The position numbers and the translations under genes are program-made. The notes under the pieces are model-generated. The model did not search any database. It saw only the letters and a list, made by a program, of their open reading frames with translations, and was not told the origin of the DNA. Shown piece by piece: positions 26,058 to 35,887 of a stretch of DNA of 64,000 nucleotides. The stretch covers positions 1 through 64,000 of the forward strand of contig NZ_JACJSE010000011.1 of NCBI RefSeq assembly GCF_014698045.1, written 5' to 3'. Position 1 is the stretch's first letter; the number at the start of each line of letters is the position of its first letter. Origin of the DNA: Aulosira sp. FACHB-615 (GTDB lineage: Bacteria > Cyanobacteriota > Cyanobacteriia > Cyanobacteriales > Nostocaceae).

Positions 26058-27131
26058 CTAAAACGCACTGCCATAGCAGCTAAATTCATCTTTGTGTTCG
26101 GCACACTGAAACACCAGCAAGAGATTATCCCTATCATAGTCAAATCCAGTGTTGCCTTCGTATTCAATACCTTGACCTAATTGATAAAAGATTTGCATGG
26201 GTTGACCACAGATCCGACAATACTGATGCTCCACTTGTTGTCCCCAGTAGCCCCACCCCGAAAGCTTATCTGCTGTTCTATCCCAAGCTAATTGAATATC
26301 TATTGCTGTCGGTCTGTCGGGGTCGTCTTCCTCGTAGTATTCACAATCCTGTGCATCAACATGGAAGATTAGCATTTCTTCGTATTCAGTGTATTCTGTG
26401 CCATAGGTTTCCTGTGCTTCCTCATAGAAAGGATAGTCATCAAAAGGTTGCCATCCGACAATTTGCAGCATATAGCGACCATGAAAGTCATCAATGCCAC
26501 TGGTTTGAATTACATAGGGTGTCCATGTACTGAGGTTTGCAACATCTTCTACACTAATTTCCGGCTCTGGTGGTGTTGGCATTGCTGATTCAGGAATTGC
26601 CACAATTTGGGGGAATTGTATATAGCACGAGAAACAGGAAAATAGTTGAAATAGTCCAGTGCCAAATTTGCCTTGCAAGCTTTCAGGTAATTCTTGCAAA
26701 TTCAGTTGCACATGAAAGTCTAGAGATTTTCCACAACGAGAACAATGAGGATAATTTGTACCAGGACTTAGCCAAGGTTTACCCAGATATTTAGATGCGA
26801 AGGGTGCATCCAAAGTCGGTTTAATTAAAGGTTTCCAGCCAGTGCGCCGGAGATGGTTTAATCGAGCCAAACGGCGATCGCTTCGAGAAATTGGTTGCTT
26901 GGTGCGATCGCCTTTTTTTGCCCGTTCATAACCCTTCTTCAGCTTAGAATTAACGAGTTTTGTCACTTCTGCCTGCGCTTTTTGGGCATTATCATAGGTT
27001 GTGACAGTTGTTTTGCCTGAATCACCAATTCGCCCATAGCGTACTGTTACTTCTACATCGTTGATTGTGACTTCATAGAACTTGTGCGACTTCCCATCGG
27101 AAAGCTCCAGATATGTCGTTTCCGTTTCCAT
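26058..27131 (-). CDS. WGR-domain protein with DUF1963-like region
   Basis: 357 residues from the ATG at 27131, chosen because AAGGAG lies ten bases before it; the frame is open upstream without a better start. The N-terminal WGR domain (about 1-80) contains VTVRYGRIGDSGKTTVTTYD. A Lys/Arg-rich linker leads to a region with a CSRCGKSL and CRICGQPM pair, probably zinc-binding, and a YwqG/DUF1963-like middle. WGR domains occur in PARPs and in bacterial regulators; the function here is not known. Probable operon with 25008-26021. Confidence 0.77.
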   Translation of the reverse strand: METETTYLELSDGKSHKFYEVTINDVEVTVRYGRIGDSGKTTVTTYDNAQKAQAEVTKLVNSKLKKGYERAKKGDRTKQPISRSDRRLARLNHLRRTGWKPLIKPTLDAPFASKYLGKPWLSPGTNYPHCSRCGKSLDFHVQLNLQELPESLQGKFGTGLFQLFSCFSCYIQFPQIVAIPESAMPTPPEPEISVEDVANLSTWTPYVIQTSGIDDFHGRYMLQIVGWQPFDDYPFYEEAQETYGTEYTEYEEMLIFHVDAQDCEYYEEDDPDRPTAIDIQLAWDRTADKLSGWGYWGQQVEHQYCRICGQPMQIFYQLGQGIEYEGNTGFDYDRDNLLLVFQCAEHKDEFSCYGSAF

Positions 27132-27697
27132 ATAACTGCTCCTTCTACAGAAAAGATGATGCTGGACTGGCTTCTCAAGCCACTTTGCCAGTCTAAAAGC
27201 CTCAGTAATTTTTCTAAATAAGCTTAAACAAAAAGTACAAATATTTTTTACTGTTCTGTTATAACCCAATACGGTTCAGTGAAAAGAATAGTAGGTTAAG
27301 TGTAGCGATAGCATAACCCAACAAAGTATGCGTGAATGTTGGGTTCCGTTCCGCCAGCCAACTACACCTAAATTTTTATCATAGGAACCATATAAGGTCA
27401 GACTTAATTAACCGCAGATGCACGCGGATGGACGCAGATAAATTTGTCCATAGATTCGATATTTATGAGGTACAGCAACTGATTGAAAAAAGTAATGAGT
27501 CAGAAATTTACTTATTACTCATTACTCATTACTTAATACTTCTGGTGTACCTCACTTACTTCAAAATCGCTGTATATTCATCATTTTTATAAATAATCAT
27601 CCCTAAGATAGTTTTTAAAGTTTGATTTTTCTTCAAATATTTACTGATGACTCTATTTAACATTAATCAAAATTCAAACTATTTTAAGGGTAAAATT
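27132..27697. other. Intergenic region, repeats only
   Basis: No gene supported. It has GTTGGGTT-type and CCGCAGATGCACGCGGATGG-type sequences common in cyanobacterial spacers (a relative is at 5205-5240) and the promoters of the flanking genes. Confidence 0.5.
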
Positions 27698-27937
27698 ATG
27701 AAGTTATTAGCACAAGAATTACCACCACCAAGAGCAATTAAAGAAACTCCACCACCAGGGACAAACCAAGACCCACTGATAGCCAGAAATTTACAGAAAG
27801 GTCAATATATCGGCATTATTGGACTAGCGATCGCCCTCGTTGCGGCTGTGGGATTTTTTAGCCGTCGAGTTGAATACGCTATTATGTTTGCCATTGCTTT
27901 GAGCGCAGTCTTAATTACTTTCTTTTTATTTATTTGA
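27698..27937 (+). CDS. Small two-helix membrane protein
   Basis: 79 residues from the ATG at 27698, preceded by AAGGG. A proline-rich N-tail (ELPPPRAIKETPPPGTNQDP) is followed by two membrane helices (YIGIIGLAIALVAAVGFF and AIMFAIALSAVLITFFLFI) linked by SRRVEY. The family is not recognised. It could be a small thylakoid or plasma-membrane subunit. Confidence 0.65.
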   Translation: MKLLAQELPPPRAIKETPPPGTNQDPLIARNLQKGQYIGIIGLAIALVAAVGFFSRRVEYAIMFAIALSAVLITFFLFI

Positions 27938-28071
27938 TTGGTCAATACAGTATTTTTGGGTTGAGTGAAGTATAAGTTTATAGAGGTTAGAGGTTAGAGG
28001 CTAGATGAATTTACCTCATTGGGATGAAAACTGCTGTATTTCAGAGTCAAAATTGATGTTCTACTATGTCT

Positions 28072-28225
28072 TTAGTACAGGTCAGCGCAAATAAATAAAC
28101 CACACTTCGACTACTTCGACTACTTCGGCTGCGCTCAGTACAAGTACGCTCAGTGACCATAAGAAATTGCTAAAAGGCTTGTGGTATGACTATTCTTTAT
28201 TTTTCCTTTTGACTTTTTGTACTAG
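28072..28225 (+). repeat. MITE-like element, family 1, copy C
   Basis: TAGTACAGGTCAGCGCAAATA to TTTTTGTACTAG. It contains a duplicated GACTACTTC unit and the core GCTCAGTGACCATAAGAAAT TGCTAAAAGGCTTGTGG. It is placed about 30 bp before the NDH-2 gene and may carry or disrupt its promoter. Confidence 0.8.
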
Positions 28226-28256
28226 ATAAAATCAATCTGTAAAAATTATAATTTTT

Positions 28257-29633
28257 ATGAATAGTACTGTTTATCAAACTATTATTATCGGCGGTGGTTT
28301 TACAGGATTATTTACCGCCTTAAATTTAGCTCATCAACATTATCCGCGTTCGGTAATTTTAATTGATAGCAATGAGCGATTTTGCTTTAAACCATTGCTG
28401 TATGAATATTTTGATGGCGAGATGGATTCTATTCAAGTAGTACCGCGTTTTTCGGAATTACTAAAAGGCAGTGGTGTCATCTTTGTTCAAGATACAGTGC
28501 AGTCAATAGATTTACATCAACGAGAAGTCAAATTAGTTTCGGGCAACTCTTACAATTACAGTAACTTAGTATTAGCTTTAGGTAGTGTCACTGGCTATCA
28601 TCAAGTTGCAGGTGCTAAAGAAAATGCCTTTCCGTTTTGGACACAAGCAGATGCGATCGCACTGGATAAACATTTACGTGATTGTTTACAAACAGCTATT
28701 CAAACAAAAGATATAGAACAACGTCGCAAACTGTTAACAGTAGCTGTAGTTGGTGGTGGTGCTTCTGGGGTGGAAATGGCTGCAACTTTAGCTGATTTTC
28801 TCCCACATTGGTATAAAGCTTTAGGTGGTAATTCTCAAGAAATTCGAGTGATTATGCTCAATCATGGTCACAACATTCTTGATGGAGATATTAACTATCC
28901 TTTGCGTCCAATTGCCGAAAAAGAATTACAAAAACGTAGCACAACTATAGAAATTCTAACACAAGCAGAAGCTACTGCTGTTCATCCTTATGCAATTGAA
29001 TATAAAACTAATAATGAAATTAAAACTCTAGCAACACATACAACAGTTTGGACTGCTGGTACTTCAATCCATCCCCTAATTCAAGATTTACCCATCCCCA
29101 AAGAACATCGTGATCATCATCACCGTCCCTTCGTTTCTCCTACGATGCAATTGCTCAATTTTCCCGAAGTTTTTGCTGGTGGTGATTGTGCAGCAGTTAT
29201 AGATAGTTCCCTACCACCGACAGCGCAAGTTGCTTATCAACAAGGTACAAGTATTGCTCAGAATTTAAAAGCGATCGCTTTAGGAGAAGACCCCAAACCA
29301 GCTAGAGTGAATATCCGAGGTACTCTATTAAAGTTAGGCATTAATGACGCTGCTGCAAATTTATTCAACGTTTTTGAAGTTACAGGAGAACCCGCACATT
29401 TAATTCGCCAAGGTACTTATTTAACGCTATTACCAACCCCAATTCATGACTTTAAAGCAACGACAGAATGGCTAGATGAAGAGATATTTCATCACCATTT
29501 AGACTCTCATAATGTCGGTAAGAAAGTTGTTCAGGCTGTAGAATTAATTGGTGCTGGGGTAGTTAGTGTGTTAGTAGCGCGAAAATTACTGCAAATGTTG
29601 GGAGATGAAGGTCAAAAAGACCGAAAGGTTTAG
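28257..29633 (+). CDS. Type II NADH dehydrogenase (NDH-2)
   Basis: 458 residues. It has two dinucleotide-binding folds: TIIIGGGFTGLFTALNLAHQ for FAD and VAVVGGGASGVEMAATLADF for NAD(P)H. The FAD closing motif is VFAGGDCAAV and the quinone-site AQ motif is AQVAYQQG. The C-terminal amphipathic segment fits membrane attachment. It oxidises NADH and reduces plastoquinone without pumping protons. Which Ndb subtype it is cannot be said. Confidence 0.88.
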   Translation: MNSTVYQTIIIGGGFTGLFTALNLAHQHYPRSVILIDSNERFCFKPLLYEYFDGEMDSIQVVPRFSELLKGSGVIFVQDTVQSIDLHQREVKLVSGNSYNYSNLVLALGSVTGYHQVAGAKENAFPFWTQADAIALDKHLRDCLQTAIQTKDIEQRRKLLTVAVVGGGASGVEMAATLADFLPHWYKALGGNSQEIRVIMLNHGHNILDGDINYPLRPIAEKELQKRSTTIEILTQAEATAVHPYAIEYKTNNEIKTLATHTTVWTAGTSIHPLIQDLPIPKEHRDHHHRPFVSPTMQLLNFPEVFAGGDCAAVIDSSLPPTAQVAYQQGTSIAQNLKAIALGEDPKPARVNIRGTLLKLGINDAAANLFNVFEVTGEPAHLIRQGTYLTLLPTPIHDFKATTEWLDEEIFHHHLDSHNVGKKVVQAVELIGAGVVSVLVARKLLQMLGDEGQKDRKV

Positions 29634-30321
29634 GAGTAGAGTTGAGTCATATTGTATCCGATAACAGACTTATCATAAATGGTGGGCGTTGCATAAATGC
29701 GGGATGAATTTAGATGTTTAACAAAAATAAAATATTAATTTTTTGCGTCTTTGCGCGGCAGTCGCTACTCTGCGAGAAGCCGCGCAGAGCGCGTCTACAA
29801 GTCGGGAAACCCGCCCAACGCGCTGCCTTGCCTTTGCGCGAAACAAAAAACATCCCACTAATCAGCAACGCTAAATGGTGCAGGGAACTGCGGTGTACAC
29901 ATAAATCTGGATTAAGTCCATCTGTCCCGCCTTGGAATGAATTCCGAGTCTCATAGCGCAAGTCATCTGAAGATGACTCAACTCAAAATGTCTGACAGTC
30001 CACTCTTTGTGGACTTTGGCTATGAGCTTGGAACTTTAGTTCAAGGCGGGATAGGGTTTTATACTACAAATTTTTGACTTGTGCATACATGGTAGAACGC
30101 AGGGAGAAAAAGAGTTTTGTCTTTCTGCACAGATATGCTGAACCATAACTGATTTACCGGACATGACATTAGCCTGTAAAAATTGTTCAATCTGAGGGCA
30201 TAAGCTTATTGAGAATATTTTTGAATAGCTATTGATCATTTTTCCAAAAGATACTAGAGTATTTGAGAAATTGAGAAATTCTCTCAATTAGTTTGGCGAA
30301 TCAACGCACAATCCAACTCTA
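29634..30321. other. Gene-free interval with repeats
   Basis: No real gene seen. It has a REP-like GC-rich tract (about 29745-29850, GCGCGGCAGTCGC..GCCTTTGCGCGAAA), the TIR element at 29925-30051, and an unassigned AT-rich part before the acylase gene. Short frames here carry no recognisable motif. Confidence 0.55.
29925..30051. repeat. MITE-like element, family 4 (TCCCGCCTTG ends)
   Basis: TCCCGCCTTG at 29925 and CAAGGCGGGA ending at 30051 are perfect inverse complements, extended by GGAATGAATTCC and GGAACTTTAGTTC. The interior holds two hairpins, AGTCATCT-GA-AGATGACT and AGTCCAC-TCTTT-GTGGACT. Highly structured and non-coding. Confidence 0.82.
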
Positions 30322-32445
30322 ATGTTCTCTTTTGTTAAAAAAAAAACACTGTTCCTGATGCAGTGGCAAAAAATATCACGCAGATTCTTACCTGTTCTAA
30401 TTGGTCTTTTTTTGACTTTATTAGTCAGTAGTCCAAGTATTAGTTCAGTCACGAAAACCACAGAAATTCTGTGGGATACTTACGGTATACCCCATATTTA
30501 TGGGAATAATCCTCAAAATGCTTTCCAAGCTTTTGGATGGGCGCAGATGCAAAGTCACGGAAACTTACTATTGCGTCTCTACGGACAAGCACGAGGCAAA
30601 GCCGCAGAATATTGGGGAGAAGATTATCTCGAATCAGACAAATGGGTTTTGACAATGGGTGTACCCAAACGTGCTGATGCTTGGTACACAGCCCAAAATC
30701 CTGCATTTCGGAATTATATCCAGGCTTTTGCCAATGGCATTAATAATTATGCTAAAAAGTATCCTGATTTAATTGACAATGAAGTCAAAGTAGTATTGCC
30801 AGTTACACCACAAGATGTACTCGCACATTTACAGCGAGTTATGTTGTTTACTTTTGTCGTCGATCAGGGACAGGTTGGTAATATACATCATACAAAATCT
30901 GCGCCTGGTTCTAATGGTTGGGCGATCGCACCAAAACGGTCAGCTAGTGGAAAAGCAATGCTATTAGCCAACCCTCACCTACCTTGGGCAGATTTATTTT
31001 TATGGTACGAAGCCCAAATTACTGCCCCTGGAATTGATGCCTATGGGGCAACATTGGTGGGTGTTCCTGTTTTAGCGATCGCCTTCAACGATAATTTAGG
31101 TTGGACGCATACCGTCAACACCCATGATGGTTGGGATGTTTACGAACTAAAATTACAACAAGATGGTTATCTTTTCGATAACAAAGTTCGCCCTTTTGAA
31201 ACAACGAACTTTCCCTTAAAAATCAAGCAAAAAGATGGTTCTTTCCAAAAGCAAACTTTCACAGTCAAAAGTTCGGTTCATGGGCCTGTAGTTAGCGCCA
31301 AAGAAGGAAAAACCCTCGCGTTGCGTGTCGTTGGTCAAAACAGTCCCGGCATTTTAGAACAGTGGTGGGATATGGCAAGCGCCAAAAATTTCACCCAATT
31401 TCAAAAAGCATTACAACGCTTGCAAATACCCATGTTTACTGTTCTGTATGCCGACCGTGAAGGCCATATTATGCACCTATTTAACGGTCTGGTTCCTGTA
31501 CGCCAACAAGGAGACTTTGCATACTGGCAAAACATTATTCCAGGTGATACCTCAAAAACTCTCTGGACGAAAATGCACCCATATCGAGACTTACCCAGAG
31601 TCATAGACCCGCCTAGTGGATGGTTGCAAAATGCCAATGACCCACCTTGGACTACGACTTTTCCTGTCGCTATTAAAGCCGAAAATTATCCACCTTATAT
31701 GGCACCACAATGGCCAATGGATTTCCGCGCCCAACGTTCTGCCAAAATGTTAGCGGAGGATGAGAGTATTTCCTTTGAGGAAATGATTACTTATAAACAT
31801 TCGACACGAATGGAACTAGCAGAAAGAATCCTCGATGATTTGATTCCTGCTGCCCAAAAACAAGACAATCAAACAGCACGCCGCGCTGCGGAAGTACTAA
31901 CAAAATGGGATCGCCAAGCGAATGCCAATAGCCGAGGCGCTGTACTATTTAACGCTTGGGTAGATAATCTCGATTTGAATACAGTATTTAGTACTCCTTG
32001 GAGTGAAAAATCTCCCCTCAGCACACCAGATGGTTTGGCTGATTCACAAAGTGCAGTCAAAGCTTTAGTAGATGCAGCGACAAAAATAGAACAGACCTAT
32101 GGAACTCTTGATGTTCCTTGGGGTGAGGTTTTTAGATTGCGGTATGGCAATTTAGACTTACCTGCTAATGGTGGTGATGGCGGAAAAGGTATCTTCCGCA
32201 CCGTCTATTTTGTCCCGGCGGATAATGGACGCTTTCAAGCATTTAATGGTGATTCTTTTGTTGCGGCTGTAGAGTTTTCCCAACCAGTGAAAGCCAAGGC
32301 TCTTACTAGTTATGGTAATGCTACACAACCAAATTCACCCCATATTGACGATCAACTACCATTATTTGCTCGTCAGGAATTGCGTCCTGTTTGGCGCACT
32401 CGCCAAGAAATTACAGCCCACTTAGAAGCACGTCAAGTCTTCTGA
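30322..32445 (+). CDS. Penicillin acylase-family N-terminal nucleophile hydrolase
   Basis: 707 residues. A signal peptide (about 15-40, RFLPVLIGLFLTLLVSSPSI) targets it to the periplasm. The alpha region (ILWDTYGIPHIYG, QMQSHGNLLLRLYGQARGKA) precedes the self-cleavage site at Gly196/Ser197 (APGSNGWAIAP), whose Ser becomes the catalytic N-terminus. Then come LLANPHLPW and the histidine/asparagine motifs of the beta chain. The family includes acyl-homoserine-lactone acylases, such as AiiC of Anabaena, so quorum-signal or amide hydrolysis is possible. ATG at 30358 is an alternative start. Confidence 0.88.
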   Translation: MFSFVKKKTLFLMQWQKISRRFLPVLIGLFLTLLVSSPSISSVTKTTEILWDTYGIPHIYGNNPQNAFQAFGWAQMQSHGNLLLRLYGQARGKAAEYWGEDYLESDKWVLTMGVPKRADAWYTAQNPAFRNYIQAFANGINNYAKKYPDLIDNEVKVVLPVTPQDVLAHLQRVMLFTFVVDQGQVGNIHHTKSAPGSNGWAIAPKRSASGKAMLLANPHLPWADLFLWYEAQITAPGIDAYGATLVGVPVLAIAFNDNLGWTHTVNTHDGWDVYELKLQQDGYLFDNKVRPFETTNFPLKIKQKDGSFQKQTFTVKSSVHGPVVSAKEGKTLALRVVGQNSPGILEQWWDMASAKNFTQFQKALQRLQIPMFTVLYADREGHIMHLFNGLVPVRQQGDFAYWQNIIPGDTSKTLWTKMHPYRDLPRVIDPPSGWLQNANDPPWTTTFPVAIKAENYPPYMAPQWPMDFRAQRSAKMLAEDESISFEEMITYKHSTRMELAERILDDLIPAAQKQDNQTARRAAEVLTKWDRQANANSRGAVLFNAWVDNLDLNTVFSTPWSEKSPLSTPDGLADSQSAVKALVDAATKIEQTYGTLDVPWGEVFRLRYGNLDLPANGGDGGKGIFRTVYFVPADNGRFQAFNGDSFVAAVEFSQPVKAKALTSYGNATQPNSPHIDDQLPLFARQELRPVWRTRQEITAHLEARQVF

Positions 32446-32637
32446 TATTTATAGCAAGCGATCGCTGGATTTTTCCGAAATTTGTGACTTTCACTTCTAA
32501 TATCAGTTTTTTATCAACTTCTTTACTCCCCTCTCCGACGCGGAGAGGGGTTGGGGGAGATGTCAAACAAACTGTGCCGGAAAAAAACGATTGTGTTGTG
32601 TAGCATAAGACTATGCGCCAATAGCATCAGCTACACT

Positions 32638-34200
32638 ATGCCAACTATCACAATTCGGGAAGAATCAACAACAGAAGGCGGATTTAATGCCATTCTCAGC
32701 TTTGATGGGAGAGGCGAGTATCCAGTAAAAATTACCGACCCTTTTTCATCCAAGGTAGAAAAACAACTAGAGTGGTATTTTGAGGAATGGTTGATTTTTC
32801 CCCTGTTGGATACTGTGAAGGCAGAAGCAGCAGCAGCTAGTATTAAAACTTATGGCGAAGAGTTATTTGAGCAGGTTTTTGCTAATCGCAAAGCTTACAG
32901 TGAATATGACCTCTTGCGGAGGAATTTAAGTCAATTACAAATTGAAATTGTCGGTAAAACACCAGAATTTCAAGCACTGCATTGGGAAGCGTTGCGTGAC
33001 CCAGATTTACCCCGTCCCTTAGCGGTAGATTGTGTGATGGTGCGGAAGAGTAACAAACCAGCACCCATCTATGCGGATGTGCAAACTTCCCCCACAATCA
33101 ATTTATTAGTAGTGGTGGCGCGTCCAGATGAAGAACAGGACGTAGGTTATCGGACAATTTCTCGCCCGTTGCTGGATTTGATTGAAAATAGCCACCTGCG
33201 GGTGAATATAGAATTACTGCGTCCCGGAACTTACCAAGCTTTATCTGATCATTTAGAAGCCAAAGGCGAGGGATATTACCATGTCATTCATTTAGATTGT
33301 CATGGGGCGTTGATGACGTATGAAGAAATACAAAAACCCAAAAAACCAGGGCGTTATTTATATCAAGGGCGCTATGGGCGGAATGATTGGCAGAAATTTG
33401 ACGGCGTGAGGGCGTTTTTAGCCTTTGAGGGCGAGACTCAGGGAAAAGTTGATTTAGTTGAGGCGCAGGAGTTAGCCGATTTGCTGACAGGGAAGGGAAT
33501 TCCCGTTTGTATTCTCAATGCTTGTCAGTCAGGGAAGCAGGTGAAGAACCCCACCCCCAACCCCCTCCCCGCAGGCGATGAGGGGGCTAAGGTTAATTCC
33601 GTAGGCGAGGCGGGGGTGAATGATAATGCTAATGTTCAGCCTTTACCCAACTCCGTAGCCGACGAAGCTAATCAGATTTTCTCTCTTAACCCCTCCCTGC
33701 TTGCGGGGAGGGGTGGCGCAGCCGGGGTGGGGTTTTCCGGGGCTATGAATACTAACGAAGATAGCCGGGAAACCAGCTTGGGAAGTCGGTTAATGACGGC
33801 GGGAATGCAGATGGTAGTGGCGATGGGCTATTCTGTCACCGTGTCGGCGGCTAAGTTGATGATGGCACAGCTTTATCGTCATTTATTTAATAACAAACCC
33901 ATCACTGAAGCGATTCGCTTGAGTCGGCGGGAATTGTTTAATAATAAATCACGCAAAGCTTATATTAAGTCGATTGATTTAGAAGATTGGTTGCTACCTG
34001 TGGTGTATTGCAATCAAACAGTGAATTTTAATTTACGCTCGTTTACACCAGAGGAAGAAGAAAAATATTGGGAAACTTTTGGTAGTCAATATCGCTTCCC
34101 GTTGCCAGAATATGGTTTTGTCGGGCGGGATTTAGAGATTCTCAAACCCACCAATTGCGGGAATTTGAAGAGGCAAGGCACAATTATCAACAGGCTTTGA
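32638..34200 (+). pseudogene. CHAT-domain gene with lost central ATPase and a repeat insertion
   Basis: 520 residues from the ATG at 32638 (MPTITIREES). The CHAT protease-like domain has His222 (LDCHG) and Cys296 (LNACQSG) in place. Directly after Cys296 comes an insert of about 65 residues (VKNPTPNPLPAGDEGAKV and on) encoded by an intergenic-type GC-rich repeat read in frame. After YGFVGRDLEIL, which normally leads into an NB-ARC/AAA domain, the frame jumps into TPR sequence out of phase and stops at 34200. The protein is therefore a CHAT domain without its ATPase and sensor parts, probably a decaying conflict gene. Confidence 0.8.
33541..33740 (+). repeat. GC-rich repeat element inserted inside the CHAT coding sequence
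   Basis: CCCCACCCCCAACCCCCTCC near the left and CTTGCGGGGAGGGG with GGGGTGGGGTTTTCCGG at the right match the arms of the TIR element at 36351-36479 and the short copy at 32527-32555. The insert keeps the reading frame open and encodes an unrelated Pro/Gly/Asn-rich stretch. Confidence 0.7.
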
Positions 34201-34510
34201 ATATTAATATCGAATATGGCGGTCGCTATGGTTGTGCCAGCACCTACCACCAGTTGGGAAGTGTTGCCCAAGAATTGCGGGAATTTGAAGAAGCTAGGCG
34301 CAATTATCAACAGGCTTTAGATATAAAAATCGAATTTGGCGATCGCTATAGTTGTGCCAGACCCTATCACAATTTGGGAAGTGTTGCCAAAGAGTTGGGC
34401 GAATTTGAAGAGGCAAGGCTCAATTATCAACAGGCTTTGGAGATTTTTATCGAATATGGCGATCGCTATAGTTGTGCCAGCACCTACCACCAGTTGGGAA
34501 ACGTTGCAGA
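34155..34510 (+). repeat. 120-bp tandem repeats encoding TPR units
   Basis: Units of 120 bp beginning AATTGCGGGAATTTGAAGA recur at about 34152, 34272 and 34392 with only a few differences, including GATCGCTATAGTTGTGCCAG blocks. Such near-identical units are prone to recombination and may have mediated the deletion. Confidence 0.8.
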
Positions 34511-34763
34511 AGAATTAGGCAAACTGGAGTCAGCGAAAGCAAATTATCTGCAAGCTTTACATATTTGGGTAGAGTTTAATGATCAGCATAGTTTAGGAAT
34601 TTCTCTTTGTAATCTTGCCCGTTTCTACCAAGTTACTCAGGATGAGAGTTTATTAGCAGCCGTGTCCGATATTTGGGGGATGTCGCTGGAGGAAGTGAGG
34701 CAGCTTTTTGAACAGGTAATGGAAATGTGGGATGATAACTCAGGAGATTTCCAGAAAAATTAG
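34155..34763 (+). pseudogene. TPR tail of the broken CHAT gene
   Basis: About 200 residues with an apparent TTG start inside the CHAT frame's end (34155). It consists of 40-residue TPR units (LREFEEARRNYQQALDIKIE, CARPYHNLGSVAKELGEFEE) repeated with 120-bp DNA periodicity, then a non-repeat tail (LARFYQVTQDESLLAAVSDI). In family members this is the C-terminal sensor of a CHAT-NB-ARC-TPR protein. Here it overlaps the CHAT frame by 46 bp in another phase, so a large deletion joined the two ends out of frame. Independent translation is possible but no good ribosome site is seen. Confidence 0.75.
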
Positions 34764-34870
34764 TTTACTGGCGGGAGAGTACCAGAATTACCAGCAGGTG
34801 GTTCGGTGTAGTCGCAAAATATATTGAGTCCGATTTTCAGAATATACAACACAATCACAGTAGCGATCGC
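34761..34870 (-). pseudogene. Duplicated 3' end of the small membrane-protein gene
   Basis: About 110 bp nearly identical to 35889-35998, the C-terminal end of the gene at 35888, in the same orientation, ending at the shared GCGATCGC. The MNT/HEPN genes lie between the two copies. Only the last 35 or so codons are present. Confidence 0.8.
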
Positions 34871-34899
34871 TTTCCCGTTATCCTTCGTCTATTTAATAT

Positions 34900-35235
34900 T
34901 CAAGATAATGTTTGTAAAATCGCTTCAATTTGAGGCTTAAGGTTAGGTAATTCCCGTTCAACAACCAACCAAACAACATCTAAATCGATTTCAAAGTAAT
35001 TATGAGTTAAAATGTTTCGCATCCCAATCATTTGAGACCAAGGAACACCTGGATTTTGCTCACGAATATCGGCAGATAATACACGCGATGCTTCTCCAAT
35101 AATTTGTAGGTGTTGAATAAACCAAGTTTGAATTAGTTCGTTTTCTTCAAAAACTTCCCGACCTTGAACTGCATATTTCTCGATACGTTCGATTGCTTCT
35201 AAAATATCGCGCAACTTTTCACTATTATCCCTCAC
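34900..35235 (-). CDS. HEPN-domain toxin (DUF86)
   Basis: 111 residues, all-helical. It has the HEPN RNase motif Rx4H as MRNILTHNYF. The start overlaps the end of the nucleotidyltransferase gene by four bases. In MNT/HEPN modules the HEPN protein is an RNase toxin and the small nucleotidyltransferase neutralises it by AMPylating the tyrosine in the RxxxxHxY motif; here the HNYF tyrosine is present. Confidence 0.88.
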   Translation of the reverse strand: MRDNSEKLRDILEAIERIEKYAVQGREVFEENELIQTWFIQHLQIIGEASRVLSADIREQNPGVPWSQMIGMRNILTHNYFEIDLDVVWLVVERELPNLKPQIEAILQTLS

Positions 35236-35522
35236 AAAGGAACTGCCTCACTTAATACTCGCTCTCGAATACGCGATCGCAATCCTTTTTCCGTGACAAC
35301 ATCAACTTGACAACCAAGTATTTCTTGTAACTCCATCAATAATCCACCCAAATCAAAAAGGCTACGTCCTGGTTCCATTTCAACTAAAAAATCAACATCG
35401 CTGTTAACATCTGCCTCACGACGGGCTACTGAGCCAAAAATTCTTATATTATAAGCTCCATATTTTGCCGCAATTTGCAAAATTTCTTCCCGTTTGGCTC
35501 CCAATATTTCATAGATATTCAT
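35232..35522 (-). CDS. MNT-type minimal nucleotidyltransferase antitoxin
   Basis: 96 residues. The pol-beta-like catalytic motif is IRIFGSVARREADVNSDVDF (GSx10DxD). Coupled by a four-base overlap to the HEPN toxin, in the usual antitoxin-first order. It lies between two copies of the neighbouring gene's tail, suggesting that it arrived as a mobile module. Confidence 0.88.
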   Translation of the reverse strand: MNIYEILGAKREEILQIAAKYGAYNIRIFGSVARREADVNSDVDFLVEMEPGRSLFDLGGLLMELQEILGCQVDVVTEKGLRSRIRERVLSEAVPL

Positions 35523-35887
35523 AATTTAATATAAATGTGTATATAGGAATACGGTTTGATTCCTGAATCTAGTTGTGTAAGCAGGGAGTAGGGAATGGGG
35601 AGTAGGGAGTAGGAAAGACGGCTGATCTGGGTGTACTGATTTTTTTCATAAATCAAATATGAGTCCTATAGTAGTTCTCGTTTGAGTATTGAGTTTTTCC
35701 ATAGCATAGATAACTTACTTTTTTATATTGTAGACTCAACTCACGAATCGTTGACTTATATATCTTTTTGATACTCAAGAGACATTGCTGAGGAAACTAT
35801 CTCAGGCGATGTCTCTTAATAAACCTCTGGCGATAAAAACTCACAATCAAAGTATTAAGGAGATTTGGCGATGCCTATGTCAGCACA
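35523..35887. other. Intergenic region with TIR element and hairpin
   Basis: No gene. It contains the TIR element at 35542-35670 and a long imperfect hairpin AAGAGACATTGCTGAG/CTCAGGCGATGTCTCTT (35777-35817) that could terminate the convergent or adjacent transcripts. Confidence 0.6.
35542..35670. repeat. MITE-like element, family 5 (TATAGGA ends), full copy
   Basis: TATAGGAATACGGTTTGATT at 35542-35561 pairs imperfectly with AATCAAATATGAGTCCTATA ending at 35670 (about 15 of 20 match). The inside has GTAGGGAATGGGGAGTAGGG heptamer-like repeats. A partial copy lies at 44760-44850. Confidence 0.7.

Noticed and set aside
30036..30287. 83-residue minus-strand frame before the acylase gene
   Set aside because: No motif, no ribosome site, and it starts within an AT-rich spacer and ends at a repeat element.
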